Source: a virus | Virus record (IMG/VR): IMGVR_UViG_3300034198_022797 | Coordinates: 1-45,749 of that record | Direction: 5' to 3' (one strand) | DNA length: 45,749 nt | Shown here: one piece after another, positions 15,833 to 22,920 of the stretch | Position numbering within the stretch: position 1 is the first letter of the stretch | Layout of the letters: each line of letters begins with the position of its first letter | Notes under the pieces: model-generated | Seen by the model: the letters and a program-made list of their open reading frames with translations, nothing else | Told to the model about the DNA's origin: nothing | Database searches by the model: none | Position numbers and translations under genes: made by a program

Positions 15833-16429
15833 TTATCCAACCAGTGTTCCTGTACCGGTTGCTGCCTGTCTTAATGGCATTATGGTACTGTCTTGTGTGG
15901 CATTGTCGTATCGCACCTGCATTTGAATGGTAACTGCTTCACTGCTGGAATAGTCTAGTGATTCGTAGTTAACTGACTGCAAGAAGCAACCCTCTAGATA
16001 CCAATTTTCCAACACTCCAGTGTTTCCACCATCAAGCATTTCAATCTTGGTTGTAAACTTGTAATTGATACCACTGAGCGGGCTGGTTTGATCAAAGTGG
16101 TTCATTTGCTTTTGTAGCTGAGCACCAATCAAACTGCTCACACTGTTGTTGACATCGTCGCGTACAGTCAGGTTAATGGGTTGCCATTCTGGCTTGTTGG
16201 CATAATACATCACACTGTTATAACTGTGAATGGCTGTATCATTATGGTTGATATTGGGACGATCTACTGTTTGCACCTGTCTAGTCAGTTCAAGCCCTGC
16301 ACCAACTGGTCCAAAATTCTGCATGCTGACTCTAAAACGATAACGTAACTTTGGCATCAATATGCCATTACCACTGGTACCCGGTGTCAGTGGTACACCA
16401 AATTTGCTTAATGTTGGTTGAAAAGCCAT
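15833..16429 (-). CDS. 19: Tail tube protein gp19
   Basis: A 198-residue protein, close to the T4 tube protein (163 aa), which stacks as hexamers to form the inner tail tube. Typical parts: RYRFRVSMQNFGP near the N-terminus, LTRQVQTVDRPNINHNDTAIHSYNSVMYYANKPEWQPINLTVRDD, and the C-terminal NYESLDYSSSEAVTIQMQVRYDN. A late box (GCTAAATA) lies 28 nt upstream and a strong terminator follows, so it can be expressed alone at a high level, as expected for a major virion protein. Confidence 0.93.
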   Translation of the reverse strand: MAFQPTLSKFGVPLTPGTSGNGILMPKLRYRFRVSMQNFGPVGAGLELTRQVQTVDRPNINHNDTAIHSYNSVMYYANKPEWQPINLTVRDDVNNSVSSLIGAQLQKQMNHFDQTSPLSGINYKFTTKIEMLDGGNTGVLENWYLEGCFLQSVNYESLDYSSSEAVTIQMQVRYDNATQDSTIMPLRQAATGTGTLVG

Positions 16430-16457
16430 AATACATTGTCTCCAATACTGCTAATAT

Positions 16458-16465
16458 TATTTAGC
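16458..16465 (-). promoter_or_regulatory. Late promoter variant (GCTAAATA) for gp19
   Basis: GCTAAATA on the minus strand lies 28 nt before the gp19 ATG, in a 96-bp intergenic region. Together with the downstream terminator it delimits a single-gene gp19 transcript. Confidence 0.5.
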
Positions 16466-16525
16466 ATCATTGAATGGAGACGCTTTATATACCAAGTTTA
16501 TTGATAGTTTTGCAACAAACCCTAA

Positions 16526-17386
16526 CTAGATGCTGTCCTTGTACTTGTTTTCCACAAGTGGTTTCCATTCAGATATTCGATCATATTGATGAAGTATACT
16601 ATATTTTTTACCAATACTGGTTGTAGCGTACTCGCCATCAAATACAGGCGCTGGTTCCAATAGATACGGTGTAAAATTCTTAGATGTGTCTTTACTGGTC
16701 CCTGCTTGGCACGCCCAGCCGTCTTCACTAAGTGCAAACTTGGTGATGGACTTATATGGCTCAGTGTTAAGCAGCACATTCAATGCTGCTTGGTCTGGAT
16801 TATGTACCGGATTGTTGATGCTGAGAAGATAGATGTGCAAAAATAAATCTTTCATGACAGTTACTTCACCAGCAAGTACTCCGCAGTTCCAGATGGTGTT
16901 GTTTTTCATATGGTTGTATACAGCTGGAAAACTGTTCAATAGATTTTCATTACCCCAGGGTTCGTTGCAGTATTGAATACTTTCGCTGCTAACACAGATC
17001 TTTTTATCTCCGAGATTGTGTTCTAACCATTTGGTTGGATCTTGTTGAAACACAACATCCTTGACATCGGTGGTTATTACATATCTGTATTCATCAAGAT
17101 TGGGTAACGAATTAAAAAATTCCCAAAGATGAAAAAACCTAGAAACCACAACTACAAATGCATGAGGATAATAAAAAATTTGTTTGGCATCATCTCTAGC
17201 AAATGCACGTATGTTAAATTGTTTATCAAGTAATTTTTGCACTGTGGCAAATGTGGAATTATACACTATCATGAGTTTCTCTCCGGAGAAACCAGATTGG
17301 TCCACACTGTTTGCCCAAAATTGTATTTTATCCCAGTCATAGTCGGTAAAACATCCAACTATGATATCTCGTTTTGTTTGAGTCAT
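16526..17386 (-). CDS. Glycosyltransferase-like protein in the tail cluster
   Basis: A 286-residue protein with a nucleotide-sugar transferase (GT-A-like) look: N-terminal strand IIVGCFTDYDWDKIQFW, a central YVITTDVKDVVFQQDP (DxD-like metal site, about residues 102-117), ICVSSESIQY, and NCGVLAGEV (typical of retaining transferases that bind the acceptor). It lies between the gp15-like gene and the tail tube gene, all on the minus strand. It could glycosylate a virion protein or a host surface structure. Substrate is not predictable. No membrane anchor is seen. Confidence 0.7.
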   Translation of the reverse strand: MTQTKRDIIVGCFTDYDWDKIQFWANSVDQSGFSGEKLMIVYNSTFATVQKLLDKQFNIRAFARDDAKQIFYYPHAFVVVVSRFFHLWEFFNSLPNLDEYRYVITTDVKDVVFQQDPTKWLEHNLGDKKICVSSESIQYCNEPWGNENLLNSFPAVYNHMKNNTIWNCGVLAGEVTVMKDLFLHIYLLSINNPVHNPDQAALNVLLNTEPYKSITKFALSEDGWACQAGTSKDTSKNFTPYLLEPAPVFDGEYATTSIGKKYSILHQYDRISEWKPLVENKYKDSI

Positions 17387-17452
17387 TTAATGCCATCATA
17401 ACAGTGTACACTAAATGATAGTGCACAAAAACACAATATCTGTCAATATTTG

Positions 17453-19105
17453 TTATAAGGCTATGCGCCATATACCTGGAGCAGCCGACGACGGTATAAA
17501 GCTAGACCATGCGCCATCGCTCCATTCCAGTAATCGTTGGTTGTACAGGTTGTTGACAAACTGTGTAGTGGTGGTATTGAGACGACTGTTAAAACTCACA
17601 GTCCAATGGCTGCCGTTGTATTCAATAATGTCATCGGCAACTGCATTTAATGTACCCCATAGTTGACTGGAGGTTGCCAAATTGCTCAACAATAGATATC
17701 GTTGTCCAAGAGATGCTGCACTTAGTCCTGCGCCTGGACCAACCTTGGTGGGATCAATTACTGCTGTTATTGGGGTCAATGTTGTTGCAGGCAATTTAGA
17801 AGTGTCTAAAAACCACAGCAGCTTGTTTTGATCGGTGGCGTGATATTGTATCCTACCCACCAAGTCACTTGGATTCCAAGTGAGATTAGATGAATCAGCA
17901 AGTAGTCTTATCTCGCTAGCATTTTGATCATATACGCTGTATTCTCTAACTTGTCCATATGCTTCAAACAGTCTCCACCAGGCCAGCGTACCTCCTGGAT
18001 AAGCAGCAGCTTGTATACCCAGGCCAATGGTGGGATGACCAGTTACGTCCACAAACACATTGTCGCTGCCATTATAGTTGATAAATTTCACTTGATTGAA
18101 GTCGTATAGCTCGCAAGTGAAATTGGTATTGGCCAATGCAGACTTTGCAGAATTTATAAAAGACCCGATATCATTTGAAGTTATTGCTATGTCAATACCA
18201 TTAAATGACAGCACCTGCCCTGGTGTAAACGATGGTGTTACTGCACTAAATGTCACAGTTGGCAATAGATCGGCATCAGCAGTATTACCATTTGATTGCA
18301 CAAGACTCAATTCATACTTGTTGATGCCCACTGGATTTATTTTTATTCCATAGTCACCGGGTGTGGTAACCACTCGATTTATAAATTCATAATCGGTCCA
18401 CTCAACATCAGCTTCATCTTTGCTGCCTTGAATAATGTTGGTAACAATCTCTTCGATTATGGCCTGTCTCTTGAGTTTTGCAGGTGGGTTCAGCCAAGCA
18501 TGCACTTTGAATTGCATGCTGGTGATATCTATTGCTGTGTCAGTACCAACTGGTACTGCAACACTGGACCATGTGATACTGTCCATTAGCTCAATATAAC
18601 TCAGCATGGTCCAATCCAGTGGATTATTGCTGGTTTGAAAATCTATTGCAGGATTATACAGTGTTAAAATTTGTTCTAGTAACTGTTCTTTGACGTCAAT
18701 GCTGCTGACCCAAATGGTAACTTCAAACGTGAGATTATATGGTACCGGCATGTACCTTTCCACTGTGTATCTATTGCCCATTTGATTGGTATACTTTTGT
18801 TGCTCTTCATCATAATATCTTTCATTGACTTGCACACGCTCAACCAAAGAAGGATCTTGTCTGCGTTCTGGGGACATGTTGATACTGGTAAGGTAACATG
18901 CAATAAATGGAGTAGTGGGTAGTTTGTTTTCACTGTTGCCTTTGATGATGGATGCTGCGATTCTTGATTGCTCGCCATAACGACACGGCACTCGATGCAG
19001 GGTTTCATTTGCTGTACCTGCACCAAATTTCACATAGAAGTTGCTGAATGCTCGCACAAACTGCAATCTATAGGCACGTAACTGTTCGCTATACCACCAG
19101 TCCAT
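17453..19105 (-). CDS. 15: Tail sheath stabiliser/completion protein gp15-like, with long C-terminal extension
   Basis: A 550-residue protein. The first ~240 residues follow the T4 gp15 layout: WYSEQLRAYRLQFVRAFSNFYVKFG...RVPCRYGEQSRIAASI, then PFIACYLTSINMSPERRQDPS, then PVPYNLTFEVTIWVSSIDVKEQLLEQILTLYNPAIDFQ and FKVHAWLNPPAKL. gp15 caps the tail and links it to the head. T4 gp15 is about 270 aa, so the remaining ~300 residues are extra. They include an IN-like module (FNGIDIAITSNDIGSFINSAKSALANTNF...) related to modules in the sheath, and a C-terminal EYNGSHWTVSFNSR segment. AGAGG lies 9 nt before the ATG. It is 6 nt after the lysozyme gene. Confidence 0.65.
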   Translation of the reverse strand: MDWWYSEQLRAYRLQFVRAFSNFYVKFGAGTANETLHRVPCRYGEQSRIAASIIKGNSENKLPTTPFIACYLTSINMSPERRQDPSLVERVQVNERYYDEEQQKYTNQMGNRYTVERYMPVPYNLTFEVTIWVSSIDVKEQLLEQILTLYNPAIDFQTSNNPLDWTMLSYIELMDSITWSSVAVPVGTDTAIDITSMQFKVHAWLNPPAKLKRQAIIEEIVTNIIQGSKDEADVEWTDYEFINRVVTTPGDYGIKINPVGINKYELSLVQSNGNTADADLLPTVTFSAVTPSFTPGQVLSFNGIDIAITSNDIGSFINSAKSALANTNFTCELYDFNQVKFINYNGSDNVFVDVTGHPTIGLGIQAAAYPGGTLAWWRLFEAYGQVREYSVYDQNASEIRLLADSSNLTWNPSDLVGRIQYHATDQNKLLWFLDTSKLPATTLTPITAVIDPTKVGPGAGLSAASLGQRYLLLSNLATSSQLWGTLNAVADDIIEYNGSHWTVSFNSRLNTTTTQFVNNLYNQRLLEWSDGAWSSFIPSSAAPGIWRIAL

Positions 19106-19110
19106 CGATC

Positions 19111-19743
19111 TTAACCTCTAAGAATAGATAAAAATTTAGTATAATTGCTTTCTCTTTCACTTTCACCCAGGTAGCCACCATTGATCCTGTGAGTAACTTC
19201 TCTAAAGTTTCCCTGATCAGTTAATGCTGTTAATCCATGTTTGGTCCAAAACCAGCATGCACTATCAACAGCACCCTGATAGTCTTGTAACAGATCTGGG
19301 TTGGTAAGCAATCTATCATCATGGTAGAGGTCCTGGCTGCATGTGGCATAATTGGATCGGCCAGTGATCTGCAGTATTCCTCTACCTCTGTACCGATATC
19401 CATCTCCAGAAGACTCGTCGCCATTGCCAATGCGATTTGCATAAATCTTATTGCCAATTTTTTCAGGCTGTCTAGCATAGGGCACAGCTGATTCAACTGT
19501 GGGAAACAAACGCGGAAATGTTGCATGAAGACCAGCTGAACTGTAATTTAAATTTTCGTGTAATTGTGTATAGTTATTGCTTTCGTGTGCAGTTTGTGCT
19601 AGAAACTCAGCAACTTCTTCAACAGTTACAATGTTATGACTGGGTAGAGAGTTAGACAGTGCTGCAAACCATTCTGCAGCATGTGCATTGGCAAGACATG
19701 CTGCCAATTTGTCTTGGGTGAAGTTGAAATTAAACTGTGTCAT
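19111..19743 (-). CDS. GH19-family lysozyme/endolysin
   Basis: A 210-residue glycoside hydrolase family 19 (chitinase-like) muramidase. Catalytic Glu is in FLAQTAHES (H53-E54), followed by the family's LHENLNYSS, then GDESSGDGYRYRGRGILQITGRSNY and NPDLL...AVDSACWFWTKHGL. It would cleave the peptidoglycan glycan strand. No signal peptide or membrane anchor is present, so export needs a holin or incorporation in the virion. It lies between two neck genes rather than in a holin cassette, which leaves open a structural (tail-associated) lysozyme. AAGGA lies 6 nt before the ATG. Confidence 0.85.
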   Translation of the reverse strand: MTQFNFNFTQDKLAACLANAHAAEWFAALSNSLPSHNIVTVEEVAEFLAQTAHESNNYTQLHENLNYSSAGLHATFPRLFPTVESAVPYARQPEKIGNKIYANRIGNGDESSGDGYRYRGRGILQITGRSNYATCSQDLYHDDRLLTNPDLLQDYQGAVDSACWFWTKHGLTALTDQGNFREVTHRINGGYLGESERESNYTKFLSILRG

Positions 19744-19752
19744 GTTGATTCC

Positions 19753-20868
19753 TTAAACTATGTCTGGATCTAATTTGGCTTTTACCACATTACGCAAGTT
19801 TTGCTGCTCGGGCACCTGTGTGCCGTCAGTCATGGTAGAAGTATTTTTGTTGTTAATAAAGGTGGCAAGAGTTTCATTGGCCGGTAGCCAAGGTTGTCTA
19901 TAGTTGACTTCAACTCTGGACCATTTGTTTTGCTTTCTCTGATACAGCACACTGGGCTGATAATCAGTTCGCAGGAAATAGTCGCCAATATTGGGATCAA
20001 GTGGGAAAGTTGATCCACTGTTAACAGGTTTACTGCCGTTTGGCGGTATACCGTCGCCAGCCCAGATGCTTACCGGTACATTTAAATCACCCTGCAGTAC
20101 ATAATAGTGTGCACCTTGAAAATTTCTAAAAGGTACTTCGATTTCAGCTTGTGCTACGATTGCATCATTGATGGCTATTTCTTGATTGTATGTACTCAAT
20201 AGGTCACTAAGTGTTGTAATATTGCCATTGGGGTTATTGCTGGGTATGGGGTCACCATTGACATCAGTTGCAGGCAAGTCAAGAATTTGTTTGAACTCTT
20301 GACTGTCAGGCATGGGAGAACATTTTACTCTCCATATGTGAGCATGCCATGTGGGACTGTATCCTTCTGCTGGGCGCACACCTTCGTCAACAACATAAAA
20401 CTTGGAAACTGCGTTTTCCTGCCCCATCACTAGATTATCACGCATGTGAACAATTTCTACAACATCGCCGCTCATGAGCTTGCGACCAATTTGGTCCACC
20501 ATGTTGTTGAGATGAAAGGTAATAAACACAGTGTCATTTGACAAAAACAATCCAAACTGTCTTAGGTCGAATTCTTGATCACTGACTGCATGATGCCCTT
20601 TCATGATATAAATGTCCGGATCGTATTTGCGATCACGTATTTCCATGTTGAGCACATCTTGGATCACCAACTCTGGAGTTGCTGATGTAGTTGTGGTTAT
20701 ATTGGGTTTGGTTGCATCATTGCTGTTTAACTGATCTTGTGGACCGAGATATTTGTGTATCCAAAATTCAGTGCCACCTATAGAAAATTGTTCAGCAACT
20801 TGCCGATCAATTAGTTGATAATCTTTGGTGCGTGCTGCTGCACCTTTCCACAATGTTAACTTGGGCAT
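19753..20868 (-). CDS. 14: Neck protein gp14-like
   Basis: A 371-residue protein. The region around residues 65-205 shows the gp14 order: VIQDVLNMEIRDRKYDPDIYIM, a central FGLFLSNDTVFITFHLNNMV in place of the usual FG-x-x-x-x-D-x-x-x-F-x-x strand, then GDVVEIVHMRDNLV...SKFYVVDEGVRP. gp14 forms the head-tail neck with gp13 and gp15. T4 gp14 is 256 aa, and the extra C-terminal part contains PNIGDYFLRTDYQPSVLYQRKQNKWSRVEVNYRQPW, a segment seen in marine T4-like neck proteins. Assignment is by pattern and neighbourhood (lysozyme, then gp15-like). An ACTAAATA box ends 7 nt before the ATG. Confidence 0.55.
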   Translation of the reverse strand: MPKLTLWKGAAARTKDYQLIDRQVAEQFSIGGTEFWIHKYLGPQDQLNSNDATKPNITTTTSATPELVIQDVLNMEIRDRKYDPDIYIMKGHHAVSDQEFDLRQFGLFLSNDTVFITFHLNNMVDQIGRKLMSGDVVEIVHMRDNLVMGQENAVSKFYVVDEGVRPAEGYSPTWHAHIWRVKCSPMPDSQEFKQILDLPATDVNGDPIPSNNPNGNITTLSDLLSTYNQEIAINDAIVAQAEIEVPFRNFQGAHYYVLQGDLNVPVSIWAGDGIPPNGSKPVNSGSTFPLDPNIGDYFLRTDYQPSVLYQRKQNKWSRVEVNYRQPWLPANETLATFINNKNTSTMTDGTQVPEQQNLRNVVKAKLDPDIV

Positions 20869-20875
20869 AACGTTG

Positions 20876-20883
20876 TATTTAGT
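20876..20883 (-). promoter_or_regulatory. Late promoter variant (ACTAAATA), 7 nt from start codon
   Basis: It would begin a transcript about two bases before the ATG at 20868 and so drive the gp14-lysozyme-gp15 set from an almost leaderless start. Confidence 0.5.
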
Positions 20884-20896
20884 TTGGTATTTTAGC

Positions 20897-20925
20897 TCGA
20901 CATTAAACCCATAAGCTGTTATAAT
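20897..20925 (+). promoter_or_regulatory. Sigma-70-type promoter (TCGACA-17-TATAAT)
   Basis: The -35 TCGACA (20897-20902) and perfect -10 TATAAT (20920-20925) are separated by exactly 17 bp, so initiation is expected near 20932. It drives the plus-strand gene at 20966, whose ATG has AAGGA 9 nt upstream. This is the best host-type promoter in the window. Confidence 0.7.
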
Positions 20926-20965
20926 AGTTAGTGAAAAGTTGTATGATTTTTAAGGAATGTAATCA

Positions 20966-22033
20966 ATGATAAATTCTGCGTTCAACGACAAGCATACTCG
21001 GGGCAGCGAGCCAGATTGGTATGCGATCAATCCCAGCAGCGAAAATCATGTTGAATTGTACAGAAATGCCATGACATGGACCAGATACGAGTTTGATTAT
21101 TCTGCTCTCAAAGAGCAAACAGCCGAATATTGCAAGCTCAACAACATTGACTGGGAGCGCATGTGTCATGCACCAGATTGGCAATTTTGCACTGTGGGAC
21201 AAATTGCTGCCATCATGAATTTTGGCGGACAAGTGCCTGAGCAGTCCATGACATGGTTCATGGACCAATTGGAGAACAAAATTGCACCTGCATCCAAAAA
21301 GGTTGCTGCACAAATATCCGAAGAGTTAATCAATTACGATGAGTTGGATGCTCGACAAAAAAATATTTTGCTGTATGTGGATCTATACAGCCGTATTGAT
21401 TTACTGCGCACCAAATACAACCACGATACCGAACAACTGGTGGTGCATTTGAACCGATTGATGGGAAGATATAATCCCAAAATCGGCATGATCAAAACTC
21501 TCTATCGTCATTACAAAGAACTGTTTGATGACGAAATCAAGCACATACAGCAGCCAGGGTATGCTGACTCAATTGAATCTCTAATGTGCGTGGTTAATTT
21601 TATTGCCAATCGCAGCGGCAATGCGTCAGCTGTGATAAACAGCAAAAAACTGGACAAAAAGGTCATGTTGCGGGCTAGCAAAATGACCATTAAGAATTTT
21701 GATTCACAACTGGGACTGGTTGGAATTGATCCAGGTCTAGTGGTGGGAGCCAAAATGGCACTGGCATTCAACAGCAAAACAAGAAAGCTGTCGGTGTACA
21801 TTGCCGAAGAAAACCAAACGCTTGACATCAAGGGCCAGTATATCATTAATTTTGATCAATCACGCAGCTTTGCAAAAACCATTCGCAAACCCAAAGACAC
21901 ACTGACAGCAGTCAACATGTCCAGTCAAAAGCGAGTCACGGTGGTGTTTAGCGAACACACCAAGGGTAAAAATCACGAGCTCACAGGAAAAATGGGCAAA
22001 GACGTTATCTTGATAAAAGCTTTCAAAAATTAA
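20966..22033 (+). CDS. Conserved T4-like phage protein of unknown function
   Basis: A 355-residue, mainly helical and basic protein. The C-terminal half has a recurring pattern in T4-like phages: LVGIDPGLVVGAKMALAFNSKTRKLSVYIAEE, then LDIKGQYIINFDQSRSFAKTIRKPKDTL, and a final KMGKDVILIKAFK. I know it only as a conserved hypothetical, perhaps early or DNA-associated. It is driven by a good sigma-70-type promoter, unlike its late-promoter neighbours, which argues for early expression. Divergent from gp14 and 60 bp upstream of gp13. Confidence 0.75.
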   Translation: MINSAFNDKHTRGSEPDWYAINPSSENHVELYRNAMTWTRYEFDYSALKEQTAEYCKLNNIDWERMCHAPDWQFCTVGQIAAIMNFGGQVPEQSMTWFMDQLENKIAPASKKVAAQISEELINYDELDARQKNILLYVDLYSRIDLLRTKYNHDTEQLVVHLNRLMGRYNPKIGMIKTLYRHYKELFDDEIKHIQQPGYADSIESLMCVVNFIANRSGNASAVINSKKLDKKVMLRASKMTIKNFDSQLGLVGIDPGLVVGAKMALAFNSKTRKLSVYIAEENQTLDIKGQYIINFDQSRSFAKTIRKPKDTLTAVNMSSQKRVTVVFSEHTKGKNHELTGKMGKDVILIKAFKN

Positions 22034-22061
22034 CTCAGCAGACTACATGGTCCGTTTGCTC

Positions 22062-22069
22062 GATAAATA
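22062..22069 (+). promoter_or_regulatory. Late promoter box (GATAAATA) for gp13
   Basis: Seven of eight bases match the late consensus. It lies 23 nt upstream of the gp13 ATG, with AAGGA between, a standard arrangement. Confidence 0.55.
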
Positions 22070-22092
22070 TCAGCAAAGAAGGATGTGTATGC

Positions 22093-22848
22093 ATGAGCAA
22101 TAGTGATCTAAGACAACAGATAATCGATGATGTACAACGCATGCTGGGCGGTAGCATGGTTGACATTGAGTTGGATCCCGAAGATTATACTACTGCATTA
22201 AATCTAGCATTTGATCGATATAGACAACGTGCCAGCAATGCAACCGAAGAAGCATACTTGTTTTTGAGATTGGTTTACGAGCAGTCTGAATACACACTGC
22301 CCGATGAAATAATTTCAGTTAGAGGAATTTTTAGACGAGGCATTGGCGAGACCACTGGAGGAACTCAGTTGGATCCATTTGCACTAGCATATACCAATTT
22401 GTACTTGTTGCAAGCTGGTGCTGGTGGAGGATACAGTGCTGGATTGCTCACATTCGAACTGTTCTACGATTATCTCAAGCAAGCTGGACGCATGTTTGGT
22501 CGAGATTTTAACTACACATACAATGTTGCTACCAAAAAGTTATCAATAGTGCGTAAACCCACCGGCGGCGAAGATGTGCTGTTATGGGTTTACAAAATTA
22601 GACCAGATGAAGAAATTTTAAACGACCCATTTAGCCGGCCATGGATCAGAAATTACACACTGGCATGGGCCAAACAAATGCTAGGTGAAGCATACAGCAA
22701 GTTCAATTCCGTTGTTGGACCACAGGGAGGCACAACCCTCAAAGGTGACGCTCTCAAGAACGAAGCCAAAGAAATGATGACCGAGCTGGAAAAAGAATTG
22801 GACCTATACATTGATAACAGTCAGCCCTTGGGTATAATAATAGGCTAG
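22093..22848 (+). CDS. 13: Neck protein gp13-like
   Basis: A 251-residue protein with the layout of T4-like gp13 (309 aa in T4), a connector between portal and tail. Order: helical N-terminus (DLRQQIIDDVQRMLGGSMVDIELDPEDYTTALNLAFDRYRQRAS), YLFLRLVYEQSEYTLPDEIISVRGIFRRG, a central FELFYDYLKQAGRMFGRDFNYTYNVATKKLSIVRKP, and PFSRPWIRNYTLAWAKQMLGEAYSKFNSVVGPQGGTTLKGDALKNEAKEMMTELEKEL. The last segment is characteristic. It is on the opposite strand to the other neck genes, with its own late promoter. Confidence 0.82.
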   Translation: MSNSDLRQQIIDDVQRMLGGSMVDIELDPEDYTTALNLAFDRYRQRASNATEEAYLFLRLVYEQSEYTLPDEIISVRGIFRRGIGETTGGTQLDPFALAYTNLYLLQAGAGGGYSAGLLTFELFYDYLKQAGRMFGRDFNYTYNVATKKLSIVRKPTGGEDVLLWVYKIRPDEEILNDPFSRPWIRNYTLAWAKQMLGEAYSKFNSVVGPQGGTTLKGDALKNEAKEMMTELEKELDLYIDNSQPLGIIIG

Positions 22849-22873
22849 TTGCGTTCAATTTTGTATATATTTT

Positions 22874-22893
22874 ACTAATGTTGTATCATTAGT
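22874..22893 (+). other. Small hairpin upstream of homing endonuclease gene
   Basis: A 7-bp stem (ACTAATG / CATTAGT) with a 6-nt loop lies in the 72-bp gap between gp13 and the endonuclease gene. No U-run follows. It may reduce read-through or translation of the endonuclease. Confidence 0.35.
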
Positions 22894-22920
22894 GACTGTC
22901 TCCAGATACGGCTTAACCAT

